From positions 59,819-123,818 of the forward strand of contig NZ_RJKL01000002.1 in the NCBI RefSeq assembly GCF_003751945.1: a stretch of DNA of 64,000 nucleotides, written 5' to 3'. Each line of letters starts with the position of its first letter. Positions within the stretch are counted from its first letter, which is position 1. The notes beneath the pieces are model-generated. The model searched no databases. It was given only the letters and a program-made list of their open reading frames with translations, and was not told the origin of the DNA. This DNA is from Couchioplanes caeruleus. GTDB taxonomy: Bacteria; Actinomycetota; Actinomycetes; Mycobacteriales; Micromonosporaceae. The position numbers and the translations under genes are program-made. Positions 7,012 to 16,189 of this stretch are shown piece after piece.

Positions 7012-9438
7012 ATGACCGCCGTGATGGCGTACCCACGCTCCCGTGATGATCTTCACGGTTGGTGCGCGGCGTGTTATGCCGCAGGGCGGTTCTTGCCGGC
7101 GGTGGATGCGGGTGTGCAGGCGTGTCAGGCACATCTGCGGGTGCTGTCGGCGCGGGCGGTGGTGCCGGGGCAGATGGCGCTCGAGGTCGAGGTGCCCGAG
7201 GCCTTGCGGGTGCAGCATTGGACCGGACTGCGGGTGCGGTGCACCGATTGCCGGGCCCGCGGGAGCGGGGCGCCGCGGCTCGGGCTGCCGAATCGAGTTC
7301 CGGGTGATCCAAGCCCGCTGTGCCTGAGCTGCTGGCGCCGGCGTGAGCGGCGGACCCGCCACCGTGCGGGGCGGGGGCCGTCCCCGGTCGTGGTGGACGC
7401 CGCCGCGGTGGCGCGGCTGGCCTGCGAGGCGTGCGGTCGGTCGGACGGTGCGGGGGGCTGTTGGCGGTGCGGTGATCAGGCCACCTGGCTGGCGGCGGCG
7501 CGGGCGATGCATGAGGACGACCAGGCGCAGGCGGCGGCGGAGGCCGCCCGGGTCGATGATCTGCTGGCCGCGCATGAGGCGTCATTACGTGCGGTCCGGC
7601 GCGCGCAGCGGCGCCTGGATCAGGTGACCCGGTGGCGTCAGCGGGTAGCGCGGGTGGTGGCGGCGCAGGCCCGGCTGACCAAGACCGGCCCGCGCGGGCA
7701 GCTGCGGATCGCCCGGGGTCCGGGCCGGTGGGCCCGCGCGGCGTACCTGCTGGCGGACTTCCTCGCCCGCGATGCCGCCGAGCGGACGAGGCGGGGGCTG
7801 AGCCGGCGGGGCCGGCGGCCGCAGTACCCGCGGGTGGTGGCGGTGATGGCGGTGGCGGCGTGCTGCGAGTCGGGCCGCGGCTCGATGGCCGGTCTGTACT
7901 GGACGGCCCAGATGGCCGGCGTCGCCGAGCGCACGGTGACGACCGGGTGGGCCCGCACGGTCCAGCTCGGCTGCACCAGGCGTACCCGCAAGGGCCGGAT
8001 CCTGGCGGTGGCGGAACGCCGCGCGCTCGGCCGGCCGCGGCAGCGCGCCGTCTACGACTTCCAGCCCCTGCACCGCTCCCCCGTGGCCGCGACGCCGTAC
8101 CTAGGGGCGGCGGTTGCGCTGCTGGCGCAGCTGTTGCAGCGCGCCGGCGCGCTCGTGGACGAGTGCCAGGCGAAGCTGGACGAGGCGGTCGCGGCGGCGG
8201 CCGCGATCGAGGCCGAGGTCCTCGATGCGCGAGCCTGGCAGGCCGAGCGGCGCCGTGACGACCTGGCGCTGCAGGCGGCCGTGGATCCGGCATGGACCGT
8301 CGAGGCCGAGCAGGCAACGAAGACGGCGGTGCTAGCCCGCGGCCGGGCGAACCTGGCCGCGGCCCCGCCGGCCGACGCGATGGCTCGGGTGCCGCCGCAG
8401 GCGCGCCGGACGGTCCGCGACGCGGCCGCGGAGGCTGTGGATAACGCGTTTGACCAAGCAGGACGGTGGGCGAATTTCTGCGACCACTCCCCGAAGGGGT
8501 TCTCGAAGAGAATCTCTTCCGGTTTGTGGTTCTACAGGGGTCACCCTGCTACAGACGACGTCACCGCAGCCGAAACGCAGCGGCCTCACGGCCGGGGTAC
8601 ACACCACAACGGCGGCGCTTCGCGCCCAGCACCGACAAAGGACGAGGTCCGGCTCACAGGGTCTAGCCGTCCTAGGACGGCTTACAGAATGTGCTCCACA
8701 CCGCCCCAGCGTCATGGCCGCTCAGCGGTCATGGGGTGGGCAAAGCCGTTGGCCAAGGCCTTGGCCAACGGCTGGGAGTACCTCGGGCGATTCCTGCAAG
8801 ACGCCGACGACGGACGCCGCAATCCCCGCAACGCCGCCCGGGAACACGGCCGCCGGCTGGCCATGATCGCGGCCACGCTGGGCAGTCGTCTCGGCCCGGA
8901 CTGGACCGCCGGCGACGTCGTGCACCTCGTCGAGCACTACGGCCTGACCGGCCGCCCCGCCGAACGACGGCAGGTCATCGCCGCGGGCGACGCCCACTCT
9001 CCACTGAGCTACCTGGCCCGGGCCCTCGACCGGGCACTCACCCACCCGACTGCGCAGGTGCCGCATCACTCCCCGGTTCGAGAAGCGTACGAACGCGAAC
9101 TCCACGCCGCCGAACGGGCCACCATGGCCGCGCATACCGCGGCGCTACGCGCCGAGCTCGACCAGCGCGACGCCACCGCGGCCGCGGAACGATCCGGCCC
9201 CCGCGCCGGGCTCGCCGCCGCCCGCAAGGTCGCCGCCGGTGCGCAGGGTCCCGCCCGTGTCCGGTCCGGCGAGGTCGCCGACCGTGAGCAGATGGCCCCG
9301 GCCCAGGCCGAGCTCGCCGCTCGCGCGAGCCGGCCGACGGTCGATGATCGTGCAGGCTTCGTTGACTGGCCGACGGTCCACGAGCCGGGCAGCGGTCTCT
9401 CCCACCGTGTCCCTCGCTGCGCGGCAGGTCATCCGTAG
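7012..9438 (+). CDS. Large zinc-ribbon/HTH protein, possibly replication-related
   Basis: 808 aa. The N-terminal ~150 residues have several Cys pairs (CAACYAAGRF, CTDCRARG, LCLSCWRRRERR, CEACGRSDGAGGCWRCG), i.e. tandem zinc ribbons. A long helical region follows, with an HTH-like segment (GLYWTAQMAGVAERTVTTGWART). A basic middle has PKGFSKRISSGLWF. The C-terminal third (WAKPLAKALANGWEYLGRFL, LGPDWTAGDVVHLVEHY) resembles replication-associated HTH proteins of actinobacterial plasmids. I cannot name the family. A perfect 30-bp palindrome lies inside the gene at 8744-8773. GC3 is high throughout except ~8430-8720, which could be a junction or disordered linker. Confidence 0.75.
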   Translation: MTAVMAYPRSRDDLHGWCAACYAAGRFLPAVDAGVQACQAHLRVLSARAVVPGQMALEVEVPEALRVQHWTGLRVRCTDCRARGSGAPRLGLPNRVPGDPSPLCLSCWRRRERRTRHRAGRGPSPVVVDAAAVARLACEACGRSDGAGGCWRCGDQATWLAAARAMHEDDQAQAAAEAARVDDLLAAHEASLRAVRRAQRRLDQVTRWRQRVARVVAAQARLTKTGPRGQLRIARGPGRWARAAYLLADFLARDAAERTRRGLSRRGRRPQYPRVVAVMAVAACCESGRGSMAGLYWTAQMAGVAERTVTTGWARTVQLGCTRRTRKGRILAVAERRALGRPRQRAVYDFQPLHRSPVAATPYLGAAVALLAQLLQRAGALVDECQAKLDEAVAAAAAIEAEVLDARAWQAERRRDDLALQAAVDPAWTVEAEQATKTAVLARGRANLAAAPPADAMARVPPQARRTVRDAAAEAVDNAFDQAGRWANFCDHSPKGFSKRISSGLWFYRGHPATDDVTAAETQRPHGRGTHHNGGASRPAPTKDEVRLTGSSRPRTAYRMCSTPPQRHGRSAVMGWAKPLAKALANGWEYLGRFLQDADDGRRNPRNAAREHGRRLAMIAATLGSRLGPDWTAGDVVHLVEHYGLTGRPAERRQVIAAGDAHSPLSYLARALDRALTHPTAQVPHHSPVREAYERELHAAERATMAAHTAALRAELDQRDATAAAERSGPRAGLAAARKVAAGAQGPARVRSGEVADREQMAPAQAELAARASRPTVDDRAGFVDWPTVHEPGSGLSHRVPRCAAGHP
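8744..8773. repeat. Perfect 30-bp palindrome inside a CDS
   Basis: Arms read AGCCGTTGGCCAAGG followed at once by its exact complement, with no spacer. It encodes the LAKALAN segment of the 7012-9438 product. Coding constraint alone does not explain 15 paired bases on each side, so a protein-binding or processing site is possible. Confidence 0.85.
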
Positions 9439-9569
9439 ACGACCTCGGAATCTGACATGTGAACCAGGTTGCACTGCGAGGGCTGGGCGAGCCTCACACA
9501 ACTTGATCAATTCTTACGCCTGATAGCCGCCAAGCGACTGATTCCAAGGCGCCAGATGCGACATCTTGG

Positions 9570-9875
9570 TCATGGCTTGGGGTGCCGTTCATCAAGGAGG
9601 TCGTCGAGTTGCTGTGCGGCCTCGCTGGTCAGCCGTTGCTTCTCGTCGTCATCGAGTTGGTCGTAGTATGCCGAGAAGCGCTCGAAGGCTGAGCTGAGTG
9701 CCTCGCCGTAGGCGTCGGAAGCGACGGCTTCGCGGAGGTTGACCTGGCCGGAGAGCACGCCTTCGGCCAGCTCCTGCAGCAGCGGATCGGAGCCGTTGGC
9801 CAGGGCGGTCAGGCTGGTGCGCAGAAACTTGGCGACCCGAGGGTCACCGGCGATCTCGTACACACTGTCATGCAT
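9570..9875 (-). CDS. Small acidic helical protein downstream of an ESX-like gene
   Basis: 101 aa, all-helical and acidic (NLREAVASDAYGEALSSAFERFSAYYDQLDDDEKQRL). It follows the WXG100-like gene by 9 bp, which suggests co-transcription. Small helical proteins in this position often accompany type VII-exported proteins as chaperones or partners. That role is inference; no catalytic motif is present. Confidence 0.65.
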   Translation of the reverse strand: MHDSVYEIAGDPRVAKFLRTSLTALANGSDPLLQELAEGVLSGQVNLREAVASDAYGEALSSAFERFSAYYDQLDDDEKQRLTSEAAQQLDDLLDERHPKP

Positions 9876-9884
9876 CGATGCTCC

Positions 9885-10988
9885 TCATCGGTGAGGGCCT
9901 TCGGGGGCGAGGGGATTGCGGTAGCTACCGCCCGCGACCTCGGGTATCTGCACGCTTTCCAAGCTGGCCACACCGGTCTGCGCGACGCCGATGAGGGCTT
10001 GAGTGGCGGAGTAGACGGTGGCCATGACCTTGGTGGCCTCGGCCCACATGTCGAGCATGCGAGCGACCTCGATGGCGGCAACGCCGTAGCCGACGACGGC
10101 GCCGACGCCGGTTTCCGCGGTGACGGTGCCGGCCGCGGCGGCGATACCGGCGATGATGGCCGCGTCGAGTAGTCCCTTGATGATGCCGGAGACGGCCTCG
10201 CCGGCGTTGTATGCGCCCTCGGCCGCCAGCTCGAACTGCTTGGCCACCACGCGCATGGGATGTGCCATCGCGTCCAGCTTCGCGGCGATGTCGGTGAAGT
10301 GCTGGTCGGCGGCCTCGGCCGCATGGCCCTGCCACTGCGTGCGGAGCGAGATCGCTCCGCCTTGTAGGTTGTAGCCGAGGTCGGTGGTGGCGTCCGCGGC
10401 GTTGCCGAGTGCTTTGCCGGCCTTGGCGAGGGCTTGCCAGTCGCCGAGGAAGAAGTCGGTCGCTTCGCCGAGGATGTCGTAGCCGAACACCCAGTCGATG
10501 CCTTTGAGCGCCCAGTGCGAGATGCTGATGTTGTCCAGGACGGCCAGAGGGTGACTCAGCTCGACGTCACCCACCGCGGCCAAGCGGCCGGAGGGATCGC
10601 GGGAGTCGGCGAACGAGGGACCACAGGGGTTGCCGGCCCAGGCCTGCTCCAGCGCCGTCAAGCCGGCGCGGTCGGGACGGTTGGGCAGGGTGGCGTCCAT
10701 GCGCGCCGCGGCGTTCGCATCGGTCTGGCGGTAATAGGCGGCGGAATCGGTCAGCCCGTCCTGGTCATATTCGAGCAACGTGCCGACTTTGTGAAGGTTC
10801 GCTGCCGCGGCGGCGAACGCGCGGGGCCCGTTCTCGCCCAAGAGTTTCATCAACCCGCCGCTGGACCACGTTCCGTCCGGCGGCGGGTACCGGTGCAGGT
10901 AACCGCCGATCGCGCGGGCGTCCCCGCTAGCCCGGTCGACCTGTTTCGCGTATCCGTCGAGACCCTCCGGGACCACGGTGAACGTCAT
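9885..10988 (-). CDS. WXG100/ESX-like putative type VII secretion substrate
   Basis: 367 aa. The N-terminal ~115 residues are helical (YAKQVDRASGDARAIGGYL). The central part has LRTQWQGHAAEAADQHFTDIAAKLDAM, with the W-x-G turn between helices typical of WXG100/ESX proteins. A small Ala/Gly-rich hydrophobic segment follows (AIIAGIAAAAGTVTAETGVGAVVGYG). No toxin domain is evident at the C-terminus. Export would need a chromosomal ESX system; none is in the window. It is likely co-expressed with 9570-9875 and perhaps with the membrane protein at 11029-11349. Confidence 0.75.
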   Translation of the reverse strand: MTFTVVPEGLDGYAKQVDRASGDARAIGGYLHRYPPPDGTWSSGGLMKLLGENGPRAFAAAAANLHKVGTLLEYDQDGLTDSAAYYRQTDANAAARMDATLPNRPDRAGLTALEQAWAGNPCGPSFADSRDPSGRLAAVGDVELSHPLAVLDNISISHWALKGIDWVFGYDILGEATDFFLGDWQALAKAGKALGNAADATTDLGYNLQGGAISLRTQWQGHAAEAADQHFTDIAAKLDAMAHPMRVVAKQFELAAEGAYNAGEAVSGIIKGLLDAAIIAGIAAAAGTVTAETGVGAVVGYGVAAIEVARMLDMWAEATKVMATVYSATQALIGVAQTGVASLESVQIPEVAGGSYRNPLAPEGPHR

Positions 10989-11028
10989 GAACTGCCTCTC
11001 CCCCGTTTGACTTGCACAGCCGTTCCGT

Positions 11029-11349
11029 TCAGGACGCCAGATTCGCCACCACGACGATTTCCAGGACGCCGAGAACGGTGCAGCCCCACGCCCACCAGAG
11101 GCGCTGTCGCCCCGCGAAGACGTCCCTGGTCAGCTGGACCATGACTCCCCACACGGCACCGGCGATCAGGAGCGCGCATCCGGGTGCGGCGGCCCACGAC
11201 AGGCGACCGCCCACCATCATGAAGATCAGGGCGAACGCGAAGATGCCACCCAGGATGTTCAGTCCGGCGGCGTAGAACCGGATGCGCCCGACGGCATCAC
11301 TCTCCGACTCCGCCGCGAATTGGTGCCGAAGCTCCTCACGAAACGACAT
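11029..11349 (-). CDS. Three-helix membrane protein
   Basis: 106 aa with three hydrophobic helices (ILGGIFAFALIFMMVGG, GCALLIAGAVWGVMVQL, LWWAWGCTVLGVLEIVVVA) after a charged N-terminus (MSFREELRHQFAAESESDAVGR). It lies 40 bp upstream of the WXG-like gene on the same strand and is probably in the same operon. Function unknown. Confidence 0.7.
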   Translation of the reverse strand: MSFREELRHQFAAESESDAVGRIRFYAAGLNILGGIFAFALIFMMVGGRLSWAAAPGCALLIAGAVWGVMVQLTRDVFAGRQRLWWAWGCTVLGVLEIVVVANLAS

Positions 11350-11625
11350 CGCACGAGGGTACAGGGCATCCTCTGCCTCGCCGACCCACGATCATCGGCG
11401 GGCGTCAGCCACACCAGCGCCCCCGAATCCGGGTCGCGACGCCACCTGTGCAACGTCGTGATCATCGAACCCGCCCGCCGCCGCGCCGGGCCCGCCGCTC
11501 TGGTCCATCCGCCGACACCAAGCCAGAGCCAGGATTCGGCCACTACGCCCGACAAGCCCTCCTCGGGACATGATCACAATCCGGCTGGAGCACTAGAACG
11601 ATTCCCTCGTTTGCCCAGCTCACCG
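11350..11625. other. Gene-free leader to the replication origin
   Basis: No frame on either strand has consistent actinobacterial codon bias or a recognisable domain. It separates the WXG-like operon (minus) from the iteron region. Confidence 0.4.
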
Positions 11626-11965
11626 CTGGCATAGTTGCCCGTCATACGGCCCGCTCCGAGGGTGGGAACTCTGCCGGATTTGCCGCACTCCTCCCGCTCG
11701 AGGAGGTACAGGTCCGCACCGCAGGGGACGAGCGCGACGAGGCCGAGGTGGTTGGCATTATGGCCCGTCGACTTCCCGCCGCCGGCGGCTGTGCGACGAC
11801 GGCCGATCTGTGGATGACGGAGACGTTGTGCTGGCATTGTGGCCCGTCACATGAGCGATACTCGCGTCGGCTGGCATTACCGCCCGTACGCTGAACCGGA
11901 CATCGCGGCAGGAGCTACGCAAGGCCCACGGGTGTTGCTGGTTGTGCTGGCATTATGGCCCGTCC

Positions 11966-11974
11966 CTGTCCACA
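11966..11974 (+). promoter_or_regulatory. DnaA-box match within oriV
   Basis: CTGTCCACA, one mismatch to the actinobacterial DnaA box TTGTCCACA, located between iterons 5 and 6. Confidence 0.55.
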
Positions 11975-12057
11975 GGTTCGCCGGGTTGTGCTGGCATTGT
12001 GGCCCGTCACGGCCGGTCCCAGACGGCCTGAAAGCCGGGCTACCCGCCTCGCGCCCC

Positions 12058-12066
12058 TGTGGACAA
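12058..12066 (-). promoter_or_regulatory. DnaA box within oriV
   Basis: TGTGGACAA, the exact complement of TTGTCCACA, 12 bp upstream of iteron 7. Confidence 0.65.
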
Positions 12067-12339
12067 CGCTGATCCTGCTGGCATTACGGCCCGTCAAAAG
12101 CCGGGCTTGGCTGGCATTACGGCCCGTACCGCCTGGCATTATGGCCCGTCACGCTGCCACGTTTACGCAGCTCAAAGGCCTGTTTCGGCGGCCCCTTGTA
12201 GTTGATCCTCGTAGCCTGCTTGTAGTTCTTCGGCCGCCCGCGCCGGCGCCGAGCATGCCGCCGCCCCGCCCGGCCGGCGCGACACGCGCACCCCGAACAA
12301 AGTTTGATCGACCCTCGCCGCTACGGCAGCCTGTGCGGC

Positions 12340-13410
12340 ATGGCCCGGCCGACCTTCACGCAGATGGAGCTGCTCGAGCAGATCGCCGAGATGGACGCTC
12401 GGACGGATCCGCCGATCGGCTTCCCGCCGCTGGTGACCGCCATGTGCCTGCTGCCCGGCGTGAAGCCGACCCTTCCGAAGGTCCGGCCCGTCGAGGAGCA
12501 CCGGGTGCTCAGCCGCAGTCACAACGGGTGGACCGCCACCTGGACCGCCGGCATCAACCCGAAGGACGGCAGCAACGTCGGCCTGCCGTACGGACCGAAG
12601 GGCCGTCTGCTGCTGGCGTTCCTCGGCGGCTACGCGGTCCGGCACAAGACCCCGATGATCGAGCTGGGTCCGAGCCAGAGCGGGTTCATGAAGGAACTCG
12701 GCCTGGCCGCCTCCGGCGGCCGCACCGGATCCAAGACCCTCGTCGGTGAGCAGGTTCGGCGCCTGGTGCGCGCCCAGCTCGTCGTCGAGCGCGACTTCGA
12801 CGACGACCCGCGCTACCTCACCGACGAGGGCGCCGGCATGCGCATCGCCCGCTCGTGGAAGGTGTGGTGGGACCGCAGCGGAGAGAACCCAACCCACCCG
12901 GTCGAAGGGTCGTATATCGAGCTGTCCAAGGACTTCTACGACGAGATCATCGATCACTCGTTCCCGCTGAATCTCGATGCCCTGCGGATATTCGGCGACA
13001 GCGCGCTGGCCATGGACCTGTACGCCTGGCTCACCTACCGACTGCGGCAGCTCACCAAGCCGGTCACGCTCACGTGGGAACAACTCACCGCGCAGTTCGG
13101 CAAGAACGGCCTGCCCGATGTCGGTGCCCCGAACCGCGCCCGCAGCCGCGCGGTGGCCGAGAACAAGCGCAACATCTTGGCCCAGCTCCCGACCGTGCTG
13201 GCCGTCTATCACCAGGCGAAGGTCGAGGAGACGAAGTTCGGCCTGGAGCTGCGGCCAAGCCCGCCGCACGTGCCTGAGCGCGGAATGCACGGGTTGCGGC
13301 GCGCTCAGGCCGCGGCCAGCCTGCCCGCACGCCGGACCGCCGCCGCAGCAGCGGACGAGGCATCTCCGGTGCCAAGCCAGCCAGACCGTTGCCAGCGGAG
13401 CACCCGGTAA
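12340..13410 (+). CDS. repA: RepA-type plasmid replication initiator
   Basis: 356 aa from ATG 12340; an in-frame TTG at 12304 is the alternative and neither start has a strong Shine-Dalgarno. The middle (NVGLPYGPKGRLLLAFLGGYAVRHKTPMIELG, SQSGFMKELGL) and C-terminal half (YIELSKDFYDEIIDHSFPLNLDALRIF, ALAMDLYAWLTYRL, LTWEQLTAQFG) match plasmid-encoded RepA_C-family initiators, which carry winged-helix domains that bind iterons. It lies directly downstream of nine iterons. It should recruit the host replisome to oriV and may repress itself by binding its own upstream iterons. Confidence 0.9.
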   Translation: MARPTFTQMELLEQIAEMDARTDPPIGFPPLVTAMCLLPGVKPTLPKVRPVEEHRVLSRSHNGWTATWTAGINPKDGSNVGLPYGPKGRLLLAFLGGYAVRHKTPMIELGPSQSGFMKELGLAASGGRTGSKTLVGEQVRRLVRAQLVVERDFDDDPRYLTDEGAGMRIARSWKVWWDRSGENPTHPVEGSYIELSKDFYDEIIDHSFPLNLDALRIFGDSALAMDLYAWLTYRLRQLTKPVTLTWEQLTAQFGKNGLPDVGAPNRARSRAVAENKRNILAQLPTVLAVYHQAKVEETKFGLELRPSPPHVPERGMHGLRRAQAAASLPARRTAAAAADEASPVPSQPDRCQRSTR

Positions 13411-13499
13411 CCAGATGGCCAACGGTCGCCCGTTCAGTGCGCTGGTGTTGGTTCTAGGCTCGCGGGGTAGGCGTTGGCAGGGCCTGTGCTCGCCGCTGG

Positions 13500-13711
13500 T
13501 TGTCGCTGGCGCCGCAGCCGTCGGCCGCGAGGCGGGGTTCGGATGAGCGGATACCGCGGTTGTGTCCGGTCTGCGGTGGGCCGTTGCCGGCCTCGGCGCG
13601 GTTGAGCTGGGTGTTCTGTTCGTCTGCCTGCCGGGCACGGCACTGGCGTACGACAGGCCATCGCCATGCCCGCATCCGGGCCCAGAAGTTCGACCGGGTG
13701 GCCGGGGCGGG
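13500..13711 (+). CDS. Small zinc-ribbon protein, 3' end unclear
   Basis: The frame opening at 13500 reads RLCPVCGGPLPASARLSWVFCSSACRARHWR, a typical actinobacterial CxxC...CxxxC zinc ribbon followed by a basic helix. The frame stays open to 13994, but beyond ~13710 it runs antisense to the PilZ gene and looks non-coding. The original stop is probably lost or the C-terminus replaced. The start is not certain either. Confidence 0.4.
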
Positions 13712-14710
13712 TCAGTCCAGCCAAGCGAGTCGGGCCACCCCGCCGGCGACCGTGACCACCCTCGCCCGAAGTAGCGCGTCGTTGATCTTCAGGACCACGT
13801 GTTCCTTGCGGGCTGGGTACTGCTGGGCGCCGGACACCACGCAGGCTATCCGGGTCGGCTTGGCGGTGACTGGCTGGGCGCCGACGCTGGACCACAGAAC
13901 CGCGTCGGTGCTGGTGCCGTCCCAGGTGCGGGCGGGGCGGGTGAATACCAGGTGCTTGGCCAGCTCCGACTCCTGCATGCCGATGTCGGTGTAGGCGAAG
14001 TGGGCCTGTCGGTCCTGCACGGTGATGCACCGGGCGATTGCCAGCAGCGGCTGATAGGAGCCGTCTATCCGCACCGCCACGTCGGCTCCCTCCGGTGGTG
14101 CGTGGTCGAGCACAGCGGCGAAGCCGCCGACCGACACGTCGAGGGTGTGACCGACGCTGTCCACCGAGGTGTCGGGCCACCACACCGTCACCGGAAGGTT
14201 CAGTTCCCGTCGCGGGTACTGGCGCCGGTCGGTGTCATCACGGGTAGGGCGGCCCAGTCGGACCCGTCCGTCGTCGACCATTCGCACCGCCGCCCACCAT
14301 CGGCTTACCGGCGGCGTGTGGATCAGCTGTACTACATCAAACGGACTGACCCCAAGATCGTCTTTAACTTCGACGTCCAGGGTGCCGGTTGTCGGATCCG
14401 CCGCGATCAGGACGGCGGAAACGCCGTTGACAGTGACCGTCGAACCGACCCGCTCTGCCCAACTGTCCACCCGATCAGCGTAGAACCGAGCAGGATCTTC
14501 TCGCGGACGAAGCAACGCTACGGCGACCCTGTCGTCGGCGGCCAACACGGGCCGACGTCCGCACGCGGCCGACTCCGGCCGCCGCGGCTTCGCCTGGCGC
14601 GAAGGCGCATACGGCTGGTGGGGCCGCTCCGGCACGTTCCAAACCGTGCTCCACCTGCGGAACCAGGGTTGAGAGACGTCCACTCCCGTCTGCCGGCCTC
14701 GCTCCTGCAT
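13712..14710 (-). CDS. PilZ-domain protein, probable c-di-GMP receptor
   Basis: 332 aa. Residues ~55-155 resemble the YcgR-type N-terminal domain. Residues 162-167 are RRQYPR and 191-196 are DVSVGG, which together form the canonical c-di-GMP-binding signature RxxxR...(D/N)xSxxG of PilZ domains. The rest of the PilZ barrel follows (VDGSYQPLLAIARCITVQDRQAHFAYTDIG). A C-terminal ~60-residue extension is unassigned. With the GGDEF enzyme at 3093-3827, the window encodes both a synthase and a receptor. Binding is predicted from motif identity. Confidence 0.82.
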   Translation of the reverse strand: MQERGRQTGVDVSQPWFRRWSTVWNVPERPHQPYAPSRQAKPRRPESAACGRRPVLAADDRVAVALLRPREDPARFYADRVDSWAERVGSTVTVNGVSAVLIAADPTTGTLDVEVKDDLGVSPFDVVQLIHTPPVSRWWAAVRMVDDGRVRLGRPTRDDTDRRQYPRRELNLPVTVWWPDTSVDSVGHTLDVSVGGFAAVLDHAPPEGADVAVRIDGSYQPLLAIARCITVQDRQAHFAYTDIGMQESELAKHLVFTRPARTWDGTSTDAVLWSSVGAQPVTAKPTRIACVVSGAQQYPARKEHVVLKINDALLRARVVTVAGGVARLAWLD

Positions 14711-14831
14711 CTGCAGCGCTGTCGGCGCCCCCTCCTGACCTCAGTACCGGGAGCGCAGAAGGTACGCGACATGCCCTCGACCAGATCCCCGCTCCACGAC
14801 CCGAACCCAGCGTGCCGGCCACCGACCAAGG

Positions 14832-15706
14832 ATGACCTCCATGCTGCACCGTCGCGGATGCTACGACCGCCTCGCCGACATCCGCCGCCGTGACCCCGTC
14901 GCCGACTACCACGCCATCTACCAGGCCACCGCGCTGTACGAGTTCCCCTTCGACACCCGGATGGGGCTGCTGCTGGCGTTCTGGCGCACCTTCGCCGTGC
15001 CCTCCATCGCCGAGGTCCTGGCAGCAACCGGAGAAACCATCCACCGCACCGACCGCCGCGCCGACGACACCGGCATCCTCATGTACACCCTGATCAAGTA
15101 CGGGCTCGACCATCCGTACGGGCGCACCGCCACGCGCCGGCTCAACCAGATCCACCGTCGGTTCACCATCAGCAACGACGACTACCGGTACGTGCTGGGC
15201 ACCTTCCTCTTCGCGCCCGCCCGATGGATCGACCAGCACGGCTGGCGGCCGCTGGCTGTCACGAACGCACGGCCATGCTGACCTTCTACACCACGCTGGG
15301 CCGGCGCATGAACATCACCGACATCCCGACGACGTGGGACGCCTACGAGACCTTCTACGACACCTACGAGGCGCAGCGCTTCGCCTACACCCCGGCCGCG
15401 GCGCAACTGATGGCGGCGACCGAGGGCCTGCTCGGTGCTTCCTCCCGTGCCCTGACACTCCTGTCCGGCGGCATCATCCGCACAATGCTGGACCCGCCGC
15501 TACGCCACGCCACCGGAGTCACCCCGCCACCCCGCTGGGCCAAGGCCCTCCTGACCGCCGCACTGGGCGGTCGGGCCGCATGGCTGCGACACGGAGCGCG
15601 GCCCCGCACCCGCGGCTGGCTCGACGAGGGAATCACCGGCAAGACCTACCCCGACGGCTACGACCTCGCCACGCTGGGACCCAGCGGACCGCAGCAACCC
15701 GGCTGA
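14832..15706 (+). pseudogene. MpaB/DUF2236-like oxygenase, frameshifted
   Basis: Two frames together encode one protein of this heme-oxygenase-like family. The first part (14832 to about 15255) reads DPVADYHAIYQATALYEFPFDTRMGLLL, TFAVPSIAEVLAATGE and NQIHRRFTISNDDYRYVLGTF. The match then continues in another frame as HERTAMLTFYTTLGRRMNI and FRYT-like QRFAYTPAAAQLM, to 15706. The overlap at 15224-15281 locates a single indel near 15255. Both halves have normal GC3, so the break is recent or an assembly error. If the break is an error, the product is ~290 aa. Confidence 0.78.
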
Positions 15707-16189
15707 CGCCAGGCGCCTGTGGTGAGCATCTGAATCGGGATCGTCTGGGCTGTACGTGGTCTCGACGACCGCGCAGTACCTTGACCAGGCACAGAACGCG
15801 CTGCGTATCGCCTTGGACGCCGTCGAGGTGGCCCGCGCCCGGCCCTGGTTCGAGACCGCGGACCGAGCCGCCTCTGCACCCGGGCGCCCCTCGAGCCACC
15901 GGACAGGACCAGATGCTCTACGCCGCCGCACTGATCGTCTGGTGGTGGTGTGATGCTCGGCCTCGTCGAGTTGGAGGAAGGCGGCCTGCACGCGCAGCAG
16001 ATGACGGCAGGGACACTCCTCGTAGCGAGCCATGACCGCCTCGAACCGGCCGGCTCGGGAGAGGGCCATCGTCTTGTCGTCCTGGTCCATGCCACATTCC
16101 AGGGCGCGCTGGCTCCATAGAACAGCCACCGCTGATCAGCGAGACACTGCCGAGCGGATCGCGACGCCACCGCGACTTGAGACACATAG
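15707..16189. other. Mosaic of gene scraps, no intact gene
   Basis: A plus-strand frame near 15756-15870 (TTAQYLDQAQNALRIALDAVEVARARPWFE) and a minus-strand frame near 15965-16100 (MDQDDKTMALSRAGRFEAVMARYEECPCRHLL) look coding, but each runs into noise. They are probably recombination leftovers. No function assigned. Confidence 0.4.

Larger units (their letters stand above)
11626..12152. other. oriV: Iteron-type replication origin (oriV)
   Basis: Nine direct copies of a 20-bp iteron, consensus CTGGCATTAYGGCCCGTCAC, start at 11626, 11752, 11831, 11871, 11947, 11991, 12078, 12111 and 12133. Most are exact or differ at one to three positions, and all point the same way. DnaA-box matches to TTGTCCACA occur at 11966-11974 (CTGTCCACA) and 12058-12066 (complement). 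Copies cluster toward repA, and the last ends 188 bp before its start. This is the layout of iteron-regulated theta origins: RepA binds iterons and DnaA helps open the DNA. Spacing is irregular (22-126 bp), unlike classic 22-bp tandem iterons. Confidence 0.88.

Noticed and set aside
7010..8317. 435-codon minus-strand frame under the large zinc-ribbon gene
   Set aside because: Almost only Pro, Arg, Ala and Ser, typical of antisense frames in high-GC DNA.
11839..12749. Plus-strand frames across oriV
   Set aside because: They contain translated iterons (LALWPV repeats) and run antiphase into repA.
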